Shown one piece after another: positions 1 through 12,001 of a stretch of 64,000 nt of DNA. The stretch covers positions 62,001 to 126,000 of the forward strand of contig CAJNDS010000112.1 in assembly GCA_905221605.1 (NCBI GenBank). The letters run 5' to 3'. Both the position numbers and the translations under genes were made by a program. This DNA comes from Symbiodinium natans. Its lineage: Eukaryota > Sar > Dinophyceae > Suessiales > Symbiodiniaceae. Within the stretch, counting starts at the first letter, position 1, and each line of letters starts with the position of its first letter. Under the pieces are notes generated by a model. The model did not search any database. It was not told the origin of the DNA and saw nothing but the letters and a program-made list of their open reading frames with translations.

Positions 1-462
1 AGCAGAATACATTCTAGCGGTTTCTGAGGAGGCGCTTCATAGAGCTTGGGATTGAGAGGCTTTGGATTTTGGGGCCCGGTGCCAAAAAGTTGGCGACACC
101 CTCTCCAAACATCGTCCGCTAGGGTTGAAGATAAGCCAAACTACGAGTACCCCTACATCCAAACCCTAACCTGGTGGTGCCCAGCACTGAGGCGCGCGCC
201 AGCGCTAAAGCCAGCGCCTCCGGACTTGGCTATGTGGGCATTGAGAGTTTACAGTTTGGGATTGTTGTGTTCATCAAAAAAAGGGGCTAAACCCTAAACC
301 CTAAACCCTAAACCGGGCATGAACCAAACCAAGGCCTTGCGATCACCCATCGCCATGGCCATCTGCAGCAAATACCGGCTGTGGTAGGTCCTGAGACGTG
401 GAAAAGCACCTTTAGGCCTCCAAAACCCTACGAGTAAGCCTCAGGATGCCTGTGTGCCTCTA

Positions 463-553
463 AATCCTAAACCCTAAACCCTAAACCCTAAACCCTAAAC
501 CCTAAACCCTAAACCCTAAACCCTAAACCCTAAACCCTAAACCCTAACCCTAC
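463..553 (-). repeat. Telomeric tract (CCCTAAA)n
   Basis: About 11 near-perfect units. Flanks are unassigned. Confidence 0.95.
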
Positions 554-662
554 ACCTGTGGCTAGGGCTCAGGGTGGCAAGTGGCCGCGCACAGGGGCTC
601 CCACCCCCCGGGTGCGGTCGACTACAGATCTCAAGCCGAGTCAACCCTACCTTCACTACTAT

Positions 663-748
663 TTGCTTAAGAACCCCAAAAGAATAAAGATAATAATCCC
701 TTAACAAGGAAGAATATCTTTTATTTTGGGGGGGGTTCTTAAGCAATT
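663..748. mobile_element. E8 element
   Basis: Inverted ends TTGCTTAAGAACCCC and GGGGTTCTTAAGCAA around an AT-rich centre. A single copy was seen. Confidence 0.6.
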
Positions 749-899
749 AGTTGTTCATGTTGAGTACGGCTCAGATTCTCACTGAACACATCTGAGCCAT
801 GACAGTCAGTTCACTGGCAGCCAAGCATCATCATCTTCGCCACGGCTGGTTCCATCAGCCTAGCTTGGCCCGACCAGTCCTAAGCCTGAAACCCCTACC

Positions 900-1010
900 T
901 TGGTAGCCCAGTAACCATACCATAACAAGGGCACCCTTTTTGGGGTTGGCTATTTTGGAAGGGAACCTAACCCAAAAAAAATGGGTAAAGGGTACCACTG
1001 GGCTACCAAG
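900..1010. mobile_element. E5 element, complete
   Basis: Inverted ends TTGGTAGCCCAGTAACC and CCACTGGGCTACCAA. Read on either strand it offers TTG|GTAGCC and CTACCAAG|. No coding capacity. Confidence 0.75.
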
Positions 1011-1039
1011 CTACTGCTACACCCCCGCACCATACTGGG

Positions 1040-1121
1040 TTTAGGGGGGGGTTTAGGGTGTAGGGTTTAGGGTTTAGGGTTTAGGGTTTAGGGTTTAGGG
1101 TTTAGGGTTTAGGGTTTAGGG
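1040..1121 (+). repeat. Telomeric tract (TTTAGGG)n
   Basis: Begins about 30 bp after the E5 element. A C-strand tract follows 100 bp later (1224-1273), making an inverted pair. Confidence 0.95.
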
Positions 1122-2246
1122 GTTCCGAAGCCTCAAACGCCAGATTGCTTGCCTCGAGCATCCCCCCTCTGAGACGAAGTCGCGCTCCCGGGATGCTGTG
1201 GGGACACGTCTGTCGGCATAATCCTAAACCCTAAACCCTAAACCCTAAACCCTAAACCCTGAACCCTAAACCCGTTGGCACTCCAGGGATGCTCTCTGGC
1301 GGCGACTGCTGCTTTCTTCTTTCTTAAGAAGACTCTTCTAATGTGTGGGCCATGTGGGGCAGCTGACCCAGGCCCCCTTCTCCCACATCCTAAACCCTAA
1401 ACCCTAAACCCTAAACCCCCACAGTTAGAGCAACCCACCCCCACAAAAAAAAAATCCACCGACAGTCTCGTGTCCCAGGAGGGCCCCAACCCCAGATAAG
1501 AAAGCAGCAGCAAAAGGATCAACATCGTAGCACGTACTCTTACAATACATGAATGATGATGGTGGATGGTAGCATTTTTGCATGACCTTGGTTCTTTCCC
1601 AGTTGCGCACGACGCACCCAGTTGGAAACCTAGGACCTGGTTGCAAACTCCTCTTCAACTGCGGGAAACGTGAGCCCCAAAAGCCTGCACTATCTTGTGC
1701 CCCTGAACTCCTAACACCCCTAAACCAACAAACGCTCAAACCCGGCCAGGGGGCTGAATCTCCGGGCCGTATCCCGCGCTGCCTTCAGCCTCAGCCGGCT
1801 GAAGCTCGGAGCTGTTCAGGTTTTGACGTTTGACTATGCAGCCGCAGGTTGAACCCCTCTCGGTTTTGTGGGGTGCTGGAGGTCAGCCGGCTGAGACAGT
1901 GAAGTAACCAATCCCCAGTCTCGTCCGCAACCATCCCTCGCACGATGCGAAGGTTTCGTTTTACACGCGGGCTGCCTACAACACCATCGTAAGCTCAGGA
2001 TACCCAAGCGCAAATTTGTTGGACAGAGTAGTAAGGTTGAAAGCCACCCTAAACCCTAAATCCTAAACCCTAAACCCTAAACCCTAGACCCGAAACCCTA
2101 AACCCTAAACCCGCCTAAGCTCACAAGACTCTGGGGCTTCTGGAACTTCTGGGGCTTACGGCGTTCAGCCAAGGCACCGCCGCCCGCAAGTCGTCCACGC
2201 TCTGCAGGTCAAGGCAAGCCAGAGCCTCAGGGCTTTGGCTGTTCAG

Positions 2247-2317
2247 GGTTTAGGGTTTAGGGTTTGGGGTTTGGGGTTTAGGGTTTAGGTTGTAGGGTTT
2301 AGGGTTTAGGGTTTAGG
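2247..2317 (+). repeat. Telomeric tract with TTTGGGG variants
   Basis: About ten units, three of them with G replacing A. Confidence 0.9.
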
Positions 2318-4244
2318 GGTGGCTTTAGACCGCAGATGGCTGCAGTGAGTGGTTCACGATTCGCGGACGCTCGGAAACGGGAACTGTGCCATTGCAGGAC
2401 CCTTGTCAAGTAGGTGAAGCCGTTCCACGCCGTGACTTTCACTAGGGCCCGGCCTTGCTCTGAAGTTCTGCACCCCACAACTAACAGTAAGTAACACAAC
2501 ACCCCAGCAACTTCGCACACTTGGCCACGGCGGAACATACCCAGGTGCCCTCTGCAAGGCCTGAAAACCACCAGACCGCCGCAGCCGAAGAGGTATCGAG
2601 GTGTGGAGGCATCCCAAACGTGCCCGCAAAGCACTCCCACTGCTGCCCTGATGGCCCAAGATGGATGGCTTAGGCCTGAAGACTTTTGCATGTGCAGGTA
2701 GGTGGGCTCAGGGTCGAAAGTTGAAAGTTGAAAGCGTCCTGAACCCTAAACCCTAAACCCCAAAAGAAGACGCTGCGGCCTTGGAGAGGTGCTTGTTGTA
2801 CTGGCCCTTGACCTGCATCGCGAGGCTTGGTGCCCACGCTGATCCAAACTTGCCTAAACCCCGAAACTTGCAAGCTTCAAGTGGGGTTTAGGGCTATAGA
2901 CACTGTATATAGGGTTCAGGTCCGGAGTTTTGGGTGGGTTTTGGGCGGGTTTTGGGCGAAAGCTTTCAGCGAACGTTTTGGGCGAAAGTTTGTTGTCTTA
3001 CATTTTTAGGACTTTTTGGGGCCTCGGTTTAGGATGTTGGGGTCTAGGGTATCGGGTGAGATTCGTCCTGACCTCCGAGTTCTTGGCAATCTGTGCAAGA
3101 AACGACTAAACACTGGAATGGAAGTTTCTTGCAAAACACCAGGATGATTCCGGACTACTGCAATTTCTCAAATCCATCACGTTGGGTCTCGAGGGAGGGA
3201 AGCCTGTGGACTTTGAATTGACTGCTGCTTCCCAGCAGATCTACGCCGACGCCTTGTCCAGGATGAGCTGGGCCACTACGGGGTCCTCCTTCCTCGGCAC
3301 AGGATCCAAAACAACGCCACACCTGTTTAGGCCCCGAAGGGTCCTCTGGATTTTGGTGCCGATTCTTGATTGACTGAAGGTCCGGGACGAACTTCTAAGA
3401 AATCGCCTTGGGGGTGATGGCATGCTGCATGCTTGCAGATTTGGCGTAAGGGGGAACATCCAAAGCAACAACTGGAGTCTGTAACAAGGCTGCAGCTGCT
3501 TTTTGGAACGTTGATGCTGCAGCAGCTGCAGGAATTGAAGTCTTTCGGGTTGTGGCTTCGGGGGTGCGCAGCCGACCCGGGTTTTGCTCGTGCAAGTTTC
3601 TCGGCAAACCACACTGAGCACCGAAGCCGCGCTCCCTCCATCGCCCGCGCCCTTGTCAAACTGCTCAAGTCAACTCAGCGCTCCCAGGCAACTAGCTGGA
3701 TTCTTTCAGGCTCCCAAATCATACATTTCCCGGTTCTAATAGGGCATTCGGCCAGGCACTGAGCACGGCGACATCCAATGACAAGTCACATGGACCCTGT
3801 CTGTCTCAAGGCAAGATGCAAGCTCCCGAACTCCCAGGCGTCCAGGAAAGCTCGGGTGGCCTCCTCCACATACCTCTGTGAATCATGTGCGGTCGTAGGC
3901 CTAGGAGAAATGATCCTAGTAGCTGCGTGGAGCATCCGCATGCGGTTAGGCGAGTCCTGCCCGAAGAACTCAAAGGGTTCGTGTTAGGCCTCTAGGCCCG
4001 CGAAAGGCTTCGAAAGCACAACCGTCCGAATCTGCTGACCCCTGCAGATGGCTCCTTTGTATCCTTGTGTTTAGTGTTTAGGGTTTAGGGTTTAGGGCTT
4101 AGGGCCTAGGGTTCCCCAGTTCATCGTTCCTCATCGCTCCTCCCCTTCCATGCTGTTGGCAGCAACGTCTTGCTACTGGCGAGCCTGAACCCAGAGTCGC
4201 ACAACCCTTCTCGTGAACCTACCTGAGCATGCAAACCTCAACAC

Positions 4245-4294
4245 ATTTAGGGTTTAGGGTTTAATCCCTAAACCCTAAACCCTAAACCCTAAAC
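4245..4294. repeat. Head-to-head telomeric junction
   Basis: Three TTTAGGG units run into ATCCCTAAA and three more C-strand units with only AT between them, the geometry of two telomere ends joined. Confidence 0.9.
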
Positions 4295-4397
4295 GCGCAC
4301 TTCGTGATCGGCTCGCGCTCCGCCATGGCCACGTAGGAGCGGAGGATGAAGGTGTTGGCCTTGTGCACAAGGCCTTGGCAAGATGGCGGCCCGTAAA

Positions 4398-4477
4398 GGA
4401 TTTAGGGTTTAGGGTTTAGGGTTTAGGGTTTAGGGCTTAGGGTTTAGGGTTTAGGGCGTAGGGCTTAGGGTTTAGGG
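4398..4477 (+). repeat. Telomeric tract (TTTAGGG)n
   Basis: Eleven units with CTTAGGG and CGTAGGG variants toward the right. Confidence 0.95.
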
Positions 4478-4929
4478 ACCCCAAAGATCCGCCAAAGCAC
4501 TGCAGGCTTTTTCAGGTCAAAGCATGTCGAGGAATTAAAATATGCTATACCTGATATAACATGATGTGACTACATCTTGTCTAGTACGTCTGTGTTTGGG
4601 GAGGGAAAATGCGGGCTTCTCCCAGGGGCAACCCTAAACCCTAAACCCTAAACCCTAAACCCTAAGGCTGCACAGGGCCGCGCACCGTATTGCACCGGAG
4701 GCAGACCCCTCTGGAAGTCAGCAGCCTGAACCTCACATCATCAACCTCCCGGCCCCTAAACCCTAAACCCTAAACCCTAAACCCTAAACCCTAAACCCGA
4801 AGACTCTCAGGTTGCTCTGCTTTTCGCTGCGAACTGCTGTTTGGAACCACCCGAACTGGCGTTGGCCCCGCCCAAGACCACATCGTGTGAAAGTGCGTTA
4901 AAGTTATATTATAGGGGCCTGAATAATTA

Positions 4930-5007
4930 GAATTGGGTTACTATAGTATTCTTACAAAGGGACCACAATAAGGGGAACATTCTTGGTAACTATTCCGACC
5001 CCTATAT
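4930..5007 (+). mobile_element. E4 element
   Basis: AGAATTGGGTTACTATAGTA, AAAGGGACCACAATAAGGG and the end ATTCCGACCCCTATAT. A telomeric array begins directly after it. Confidence 0.65.
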
Positions 5008-5163
5008 GGTTTAGGGTTTAGGGTTTAGGGTTTAGGGTTTAGGGGCAGCCACCAGGCCTCCCAGAGCCCCAGAATCTCAAGGCTGCTGACGGGAGACTCT
5101 GTAGGATTCAGTCCCGTTTAGCTCCCGCGTCTTGAACAAGGTACCCAGCAGTTTCCGATAGCA

Positions 5164-5247
5164 GGGGGTACCTTCTTGGGGTCCTTGTTCTAAGGGAATC
5201 CTACTCTTTGGGGGTCTATTATAGGGATCCCTTACTTTCGTAAACTC
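5164..5247 (-). mobile_element. E1 element
   Basis: On the plus strand it reads GGGGGTACCTTCTTGGGG, then an AAGGGAATCCTACT core and TTTCGTAAAC at the right end. The landmarks and their order are shared by eight copies in the window. No coding capacity. Confidence 0.65.
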
Positions 5248-5394
5248 CCAGACTTGGCCGTTTTCTCCTTTCAAGGCCTGGGAGCCTGAAGGGCGTGAAG
5301 GCAAGCGGCGGGTCCAGTCCTCCTTCGTCGCCGCGCCCCGAGCGAAGCGGCTCGCGGAGGGCCTTGCCGTGCTGCAAAATTACGAAGATAAGGG

Positions 5395-5470
5395 GCCCTT
5401 ATAAATATAAATATATATAAATATATACATACATATATATATATTGATATTTATCTATTTATTTATTTAT
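5395..5470. repeat. AT-rich microsatellite
   Basis: TATAAATA, ATACATACATATATAT and ATTTATTTATTT. The E1 fragment at 5472 follows. Confidence 0.9.
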
Positions 5471-5471
5471 A

Positions 5472-5520
5472 AAGACCCCAAATAGTAGGATCCCCTTATA
5501 GTAAGGACCCCTACAAGGTT
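5472..5520 (+). mobile_element. E1 element, fragment
   Basis: Keeps the CCCCAAATAGTAGGATCCCC core and AAGGACCCC only. It abuts an AT-rich microsatellite. Confidence 0.5.
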
Positions 5521-5867
5521 GCGGGTTAGCCCCCCAAAAATAGGGTGAGAAAATCAGACAGTTCCAGGGCTGCTGCTGTAAGTTAGTGACTTCCGGGCTT
5601 CAGAGTTTTTGGGGATGTGGAGGGCGTTGGGGGCTTTGGAGGCGGGCCAAGGTGCCCTCTTAGAAGTAAGAGAAGTACAGTACGGGTGGGCAACTCTGTA
5701 AACACAGAAGCCACTTATCCAAGCTCTAGCTCTTCATTGATGCAACCTGCACGGCTCCAAAGTCAAGGCCGGACAAGATGGAGTCCAGGCTGTCTAGGAT
5801 TCCAGGGGTGGCCCGATCCTCCCTGAATACTCTTCAAGCGATGCAAAAGCACTGACACCCACATCCT

Positions 5868-5997
5868 AGGGGATAGGATTAGGGGGACCCTTGGGGATGT
5901 AGACCCTCTGAATAAGCTGTTTAAGAGAGCCAGAAGAGGGTTAAGAAGGGTTCCCTTTCAAGGGGTCCCCCTTATCCTACCTAGGAAACACCCACAA
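5868..5997. mobile_element. E9 element
   Basis: Inverted ends CCTAGGGGATAGGATTAGGG and CCCCCTTATCCTACCTAGG. The middle reads AAGAGAGCCAGAAGAGGG. A single copy was seen. Confidence 0.6.
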
Positions 5998-6867
5998 CTC
6001 TTGGGGGCCTAAGTCTTTGGAGAAACCCGCGCCTCGACAACGATGCTGAGACCGCGGGGCTGTTGGCCGGCACTCGCCCACTGCCCGCCTCTTGAGTTGG
6101 ATCTTTTTGGTCGCCAGCTTCAGGGGCTTAACGATTTGGCTGCACTTAGCAGGGTAGCTATAAATCTATTTTTTAGCTGCCTTATTAAGAAACCCAAAAA
6201 ACCCAAAAAAGGCTAAGGATCTAAAGTTACGGTAAAGCACCACAGAGAAGGTTTCAGGCTGAGAATGAGAAAGGTTAATAGAACTGTACTCGCCTATGGT
6301 TCAGAGCTTCAGAGCATTGCGGTTGTTTGCGGCTCACTTAGGCGACAACTTGGACGTACCGATGCTGCAACCGAGCCCCGACATGAGGCTGAAACCCGAT
6401 TCAAGATTGACAGGCAAGCGAGCCCAGCAACCGAACGCACCCCCGTTTTTGGTTCGAACCCAAAGAGGCTTTGGTGTCAGCGCTTGGTTAGGTCCATTCA
6501 AGCCTGTGGCGTTGAACGCTGTAAGCATCTGTAAGCTAAACAACCCACAGGTTTTTTAGAGTTCATCGTACGCTGGGCCTGTGTTTATCGATGAGAACTC
6601 TCTTCTTGTTCTCCCAACAGACCCATCAAGAGCTAGGATAAACGAGCCACGGCTACGTGAAGGCAAACAGAAACTGCTGCACTCAGCTAACTGCTCAAAC
6701 CCACGATCCACAGGAGCACGCGAGTCAAATCCCATTGCGAGCGAGAAATCCTGCAAGAAATCAAGAAGAAAGACGCAAACACCACACAGAAGAATACACG
6801 AGCCTTGCTTCAAGAGGATGCAAGTCACACTAGCGATGCTCCGATGCGCGACCCTTCCCTAAGCTAA

Positions 6868-7035
6868 GCCCTAAACCCCTAAACCCAAAGCCCCTCAACC
6901 CTAAAACCCCTAACCCCCTAAAACCCCAAAAACCCCTAAAACCCCTAAAGCCCCCAAAACCCCAAAACCCCAAAACCCCAAAACCCCAAAACCCCTAAAC
7001 CCCTAAACCCCTAAACCCTAAGCCCCTAAACCCTA
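6868..7035 (-). repeat. Degenerate C-strand tract with CCCCAAAA core
   Basis: Mixed CCCCTAAA, CCCTAAAA and, at about 6952-6992, five CCCCAAAA units like the telomere of hypotrich ciliates. Confidence 0.85.
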
Positions 7036-8008
7036 AGCCCTCCGCCCCCCCCTGCCAGGGCTTCGCAGGCAACATCCAGCAACGCGGGTGCGCCAAGCCT
7101 TAGAAGAGGGACCCGGCAGGGAAGAAAGCCCTGAACGATTCGACCCCTGAAGCAGTCCAGCAAGAGTCTATCTAGTGTACTCCTAAACCCTAAACCCTAA
7201 ACCCCAAACAGTATGTTCACCTGTGCTCTAGCATGTTCGGACTCAGGGCTTGCTCGGCGAGATGTCGCAGAAGCTGGGCGCTGGTGGCGGCGTCGCCGAC
7301 TGGCGCTGCTGGAGGGCCAGGAAGGGCACTAAGACAGGGTTTGGGGTTTGGGGTTTGGGGTTGGGGGTTTGGGGCTTGGGGTTTGGGTTTGGGGTTTAGG
7401 GTTCAGGGGTTGGGGATGTTCGGGGCATCTTTCCCAAAAGCCGTTCGGGCCTGACAACAAGCCTTGGTAAAACCCTGGGCCGCACCATTGGCCTGCTTTG
7501 GCTCAGGGGCTTTTTAATGTGGGGAGGTGCACGGAGACTGCGGCCTGCTGTGAGAAAACCCTCGTCTCTATACTCCTCTTAGAACCTTAGTAAAAATAAT
7601 CTTCTTGAACCTGAATATAACATAATATTCTTATATCCTCTTGGGGTTTCATATGAACAAAAATGAAAAATAACTCCTCAAGGGGGATGTAGGTTCAATA
7701 TCGATGCAACCGCTGGCACTGCGAGATCACCGCGGTGGTTGAGAGTACTCCAAATCGCCTGCCAGAAACCTGGCAGTGCCTGCTCCCGCAAGTGCGTTAG
7801 GCCCAACTTGTCCAACAATGCACACCAGAACAAGAACAACATGTACACCATGAACGCCCTTCCTCAAGGCCCATATAAAGCCCAAGCCAATGCACGACAC
7901 AGACACGTCACACGTCTGGCCTCATCCTGCTCCTCGTCGCTAGAGCTCGGGGCTTCTCGGTCACTCTCGTGGTCCTCGGCTGCAGACTTGCAGGGTTTTT
8001 GGGGCGCC

Positions 8009-8117
8009 TAGGGTTTAGGGTTTAGGGTTTGGGGTTTGGGGTTTAGGGTTGAGGGTTTGGGGTTTGGGGTTTAGGGTTTAGGGTTTAGGGTTTAGGGTTT
8101 GGGGTTTAGGGCTCAGG
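8009..8117 (+). repeat. Telomeric tract mixed with TTTGGGG
   Basis: TTTAGGG and TTTGGGG units alternate. A degenerate CAGGCTT tail follows. Confidence 0.9.
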
Positions 8118-8348
8118 CTTCAGGCTTGGATTCGGGGTTCAGGGTTTGGGTGCTTTAGGTTTTAGGCTTCGCCTTTGGGGGCTCGGCTATTGCTGGGCTA
8201 TGGCTGCCCTCTGCACTAGCCAACTCCTCGGGCTGCTAAGTTAGCTACTAAGGTAGCTCCTTTTCATGAGCGGCCCATGGTCTTTCTACCCATCCGCCGC
8301 ACAAGTCCTATAAGCCCGGATGAGCACAAAAAAAACTCACACATAGGT

Positions 8349-8434
8349 CCCCTAAACCCTAAACCCTAAACCCTAAACCCTGAACCCTAAACCCTAAACC
8401 CCCCTAAACCCTAACCCCTAAACCCTAAACCCTA
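8349..8434 (-). repeat. Telomeric tract (CCCTAAA)n
   Basis: Eleven units including CCCTGAA and CCCCTAAA variants. Confidence 0.95.
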
Positions 8435-9016
8435 AGCCGCTTCCGAGGCTCCGAGGGGATATCGGCCTGTCGCGACCAGGCTCCCTCAGAGTTGAGGCCT
8501 TCGTCTGCTGTAGGCTTCAGGCTCGGTGCGTTAGGGGAAAAGGGTTTAGGGTTTAGGGTTTAGGGTTTAAGGGGGGTGATCTGGGGCTTGGTATGCCCTC
8601 TTTCATCTGCCAGGGGATGGCGGGTTGAAGATGTGGCCCAGGGCCAGCTGTTGCAAAACAGAGCTGGTGGATGGAAAGGTTCATGGCTGAGGGTGTAGCA
8701 GGGCTGAGAGGTCTGCGTACGCCAAGCTGAACAAAGGAACGGAATAAGGACCAACCAAGAAGAGCGAAGTGCCATGAGGAGTGGAAGTCGCACAGGCCGC
8801 GCACCCTTTCTGCAGCAGTGGGCGAACGAGGACAGAGACTGCAGGCTGAGTTTCCAGTCGTGGTTTCAAACCTCATGAGGACAGTACTCGGGGAGGCCCC
8901 AAGGAGTCCCCAACGCCATGGACTTTCGGCTCATATGCCGGGCCAAAACCTTGACAATTGACAAGTGTGTCAACATTGACCTGGTCAAACGCCGCCCGGA
9001 CACTTGAGACTCGACA

Positions 9017-9110
9017 CTTGGGATGTTCCCCGATATACTATCAGTCCTTAATAGGGATTTTTATGGGGGGGGTTACTACACTCCCGATTTCGGACCGTTA
9101 GCATAAGTAG
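9017..9110. mobile_element. E3 element
   Basis: Left end CTTGGGATGTTCCCCG, then TATCAGTCCTTAATAGGG. The right end is degenerate (CCGTTAGCATAAG). Related to the copies at 34015 and 60848. Confidence 0.5.
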
Positions 9111-10257
9111 TGCAGCAGCATGTCCATGTAGCAACCCAGGATCGTCAGTCATGCGCTTCGCCGCGTACTACTCCACCAAAAAAAACCGCCGCACGCCCCA
9201 CCCCAATCACGTGAGGATCTTGACTCAGATGCAAGGTGAAAGGACAGGTGAAAAGTACATGGTCCCAGGGCCCCGCGCCCTGCATCCGGATCATTTGGTT
9301 CCTCTCGCGGCTTCGGAGGGACAGAGCCCGCTTCACGTTGTCCTGGCCAAAACAACTTACGCACTGAGAGGGTGAGGAGAAAACATCATGGCTACTGCAA
9401 GCCTCAAAGAACACCGGAAGCCCGGGACTCCTCCGCCTGCGCGGCTACGGCGGGCAAAGCCTGGCAAGGCTCTGGGGGCCCAGGGCTTGTGGCCCTGTTG
9501 CTCACTGCGCTCTTGACCCGAGCCTTGCGGCAACAATGCCCCAAGTTTCGGAACATGGCAACGACGTGCTGGCGCCTGGACCTCTTTTCCAACCGCTGAG
9601 CAACTCATTGACCCTGAGCCCCACCCCAGCCCAGCAGCTTCAAGTCCTCAAGTCCTACAACCACTTCGGCCCCGCCGACTTCCCGGGACCTCCCAGGGGG
9701 CACCCCCAGAAGGCCTGTAGGTTCTGAATACCCCCCAACAACGTTTTTTAGGGGCCAAAGGGGATCGAAGCTGATAAGTCGGGTGGAAGATGCAGATGAT
9801 AGGAGGAGTTCCCCACAACAACCCCTCCTCTTTTTCCAGAGGTTGCCCCTTGACAAGCGCCGGCGCCCTGAACCCCTAACCCTAACTCGAACGGTAGTAA
9901 TTGGGCTCAGGGCTTGGTACCAGGAGCTGCTGGCAGCCAACTGGAAGCCCACAATCCAAGGCGAAGAGCCCTTCACAGCCCATAAACGCCGATGGCCACC
10001 TGAAAGGTTGCCCTAAGACTACTATGTGCGACCCCCATAATGAAGGACAACAAGCCCTTACCTATTTAAGGAAGAGTCTTTTGGACTATTTGTGGGTTCT
10101 TATCAGCAAAGAGTAGAAGCCACCGTACCTTCCACACCTGTACCCCACCGGCCCGTCGCCTGCGCCTCTGCGTCCGCCACCGCTGCCAGGGCCCGGACCT
10201 TGAAGTCCTTCACCCTGAAGCAGGGGGGAAGCAGAGTTAGGACAGGAGCTTTTGGGG

Positions 10258-10330
10258 CTTTAGGGTTTTAGGGGTTTTAGGGGTTTAGGGTTTTAGGGTT
10301 TTTAGGGTTTTAGGGTTTTAGGGTTTTAGA
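10258..10330 (+). repeat. 8-mer telomere variant (TTTTAGGG)n
   Basis: Most units have four T, with some five-T steps, so slippage within the T run is visible. Confidence 0.9.
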
Positions 10331-10446
10331 GTCAATGGTCCCGAGCTCAGGGGATAAGATGGTTGTAAGGACTCGAAGATGGGGGGGAGGGCAGAGCCCT
10401 TGGGGGCAAAGGCTGGCACTGTGAGGGCAGCTTCAACAGAGCATGT

Positions 10447-10620
10447 GCAGGTACTTTGAAACCCTTTGAAACCCTTTGCAAACCCTTTGAAACCCTTTGA
10501 AACCCCTGTGCAACTGCTTGAAACCCTTTGCAACTTTTTGAAACCCTTTGAAGCCCTTGCAAAATCTTGGAAATGCTTGGAAACCCTTAGAAACCCTTGG
10601 CAAGCCCTTGCAAACCCTAA
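10447..10620. repeat. Minisatellite, unit about GAAACCCTTTG
   Basis: About 15 imperfect 11-mers with GCAAACCC variants. It decays at the right into CCCTAAACC, so it may derive from telomeric sequence. Confidence 0.85.
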
Positions 10621-10989
10621 ACCCTGAAACCTAAATCCTACACCCCAGCCCCCAACATGACGCCTCGAAAGGTGAGATGTGCCCAGGGTGTAGCAGTCCT
10701 TGGGCTACAAGAGCTTGGGTTGAAGGTCCTTCGGGTGTGGGGTTTTAGGGTTTGCGGGTTTAAGGGTTTTAGTGTTTTTGCATTTTCGGGTTTTAGGGCT
10801 TTAGGGTTCACGGAGACTTGGCAACTTTGCCACCTACTTAAGGCTTAAAGCAACATCACATTGTAACTCCCTGAAGCATTGCGCAAAGCGGACCCTGGAC
10901 ATCTCTGGCTGCAGGGAGGGGCACGCCGCACAGCTTCTCCAACTCCTGGGAGAGGCAAAGGAGTTTGGGGATTTGGGATCTTAGGGTAG

Positions 10990-11130
10990 TTTCATGGTCC
11001 CTTGGTATGGGCCCTTGAAAGGGGACCTCGCATATACCCCTCATATACCCTACACAACCCAAGGGCCCATGCTTCAGAACCCTTTAAAGGAGGTAAGGGA
11101 GCACATTAAGGGCCCATGAAGCTGCCCTTA
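10990..11130. mobile_element. E6 element, uninterrupted copy
   Basis: TAGTTTCATGGTCCC at one end and GGGCCCATGAAGCTGCC at the other. The interior reads GGGCCCTTGAAAGGGGACC, CCCTACACAACCCAAGGGCC and CTTCAGAACCCTTTAAAGG. Serves as the empty-site reference for the copy at 55716. Confidence 0.7.
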
Positions 11131-11368
11131 GATGGGAGGCTCTGGTGGGGACTTAGGGTTTCGGAGCTCAGGGGTTTTCAACGTCTGGGGTCTTGTATCG
11201 TTATGTGACTTTTTAGGAACTCGGGCATTCAGCGGGCGAGCCTCGAATCAACGTTTTTTGCAGTGCCACTGAGCCGACGTCAGAGTTGGGGACACACTAT
11301 GAACCCCCGGGGCGGGAAACTCGCAAACCTGGCTGGTTTGGCAGGCCTACACATGTTCCTCTAAACAG

Positions 11369-11466
11369 ACCCTAAACCCTAAACCCTAAACTCCCTAACC
11401 CTAAACACCCCAAACCCTAAACCCTAAACCCTAAACCCCTAAACACCCCTAAACCCTAAACCCTGT
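11369..11466 (-). repeat. Telomeric tract (CCCTAAA)n, degenerate
   Basis: Contains CACCCCAAA and CCCCTAAACACC breaks. Confidence 0.9.
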
Positions 11467-11594
11467 AAGGTCTCTTAAACCTCAGGTCCCGAAACGGCAC
11501 GTGGAGCTGGTGATGCCTCTTCAGGAAGCAGCCGCACACGCTTCTCCAGTCGGAGGCAGGCGGAGTCGACCTGGGAAAATGCTTTTTTCATTGG

Positions 11595-11770
11595 GTTTAG
11601 GGTTTAGGGTTTAGGGTTTAGGGTTTAAGGTTCAGGGTTTAAGGTTCAGGGTTTAGGAGGTTTAGGGTTTAGGAGGTTTAGGGTTTAGGGTCTAGGGATT
11701 TCGGAGTTAGGAGGTTTCGGGGGTTTAAGTTAAGGTCTAGGGGTTAGTAGGTTTAGGGTTTCGGGTTTGA
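11595..11770 (+). repeat. Degenerate telomeric tract with GGAGG inserts
   Basis: TTTAGGG, TTCAGGG and TTTAGGAGG units decay rightward into TTTCGGG. Confidence 0.85.
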
Positions 11771-11893
11771 GGGGCGACAGTTCAAACCCCAGGGGCCCAT
11801 GCCTTTCTCCCACCCGGTCAGAGCTGAGCACCCCGAGTCAGCCCGGAGTAACACCCCCCACAAAAGCCCCGAGCCCCGGCGAACCCAGGCGAC

Positions 11894-12001
11894 CCTAAAA
11901 CCCCAAAACCCTAAAACCCTAAACTCTAAACCCTAAACCCTAAACCCTATGCGTACCCTAAACCCTAAACCCGAAACCCTAAAACCCTTAAACCCTAAAC
12001 C
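11894..12001 (-). repeat. Telomeric tract, degenerate
   Basis: CCCTAAAA, CTCTAAA and one GCGTACC interruption. Confidence 0.9.

Larger units (their letters stand above)
1..4929. other. Region without a recognised gene
   Basis: Telomeric tracts, E5 and E8. Several minus-strand stretches between tracts have splice-like edges and open frames: 315-362, 2335-2464, 2759-2855, 4122-4225, 4302-4366 and 4667-4755. None matches a family I know. 3000-4060 holds nothing recognisable. Confidence 0.5.

Noticed and set aside
6440-6480. TGGTTCGAACCCA resembling a tRNA B box
   Set aside because: No acceptor, D or anticodon arms could be folded around it.
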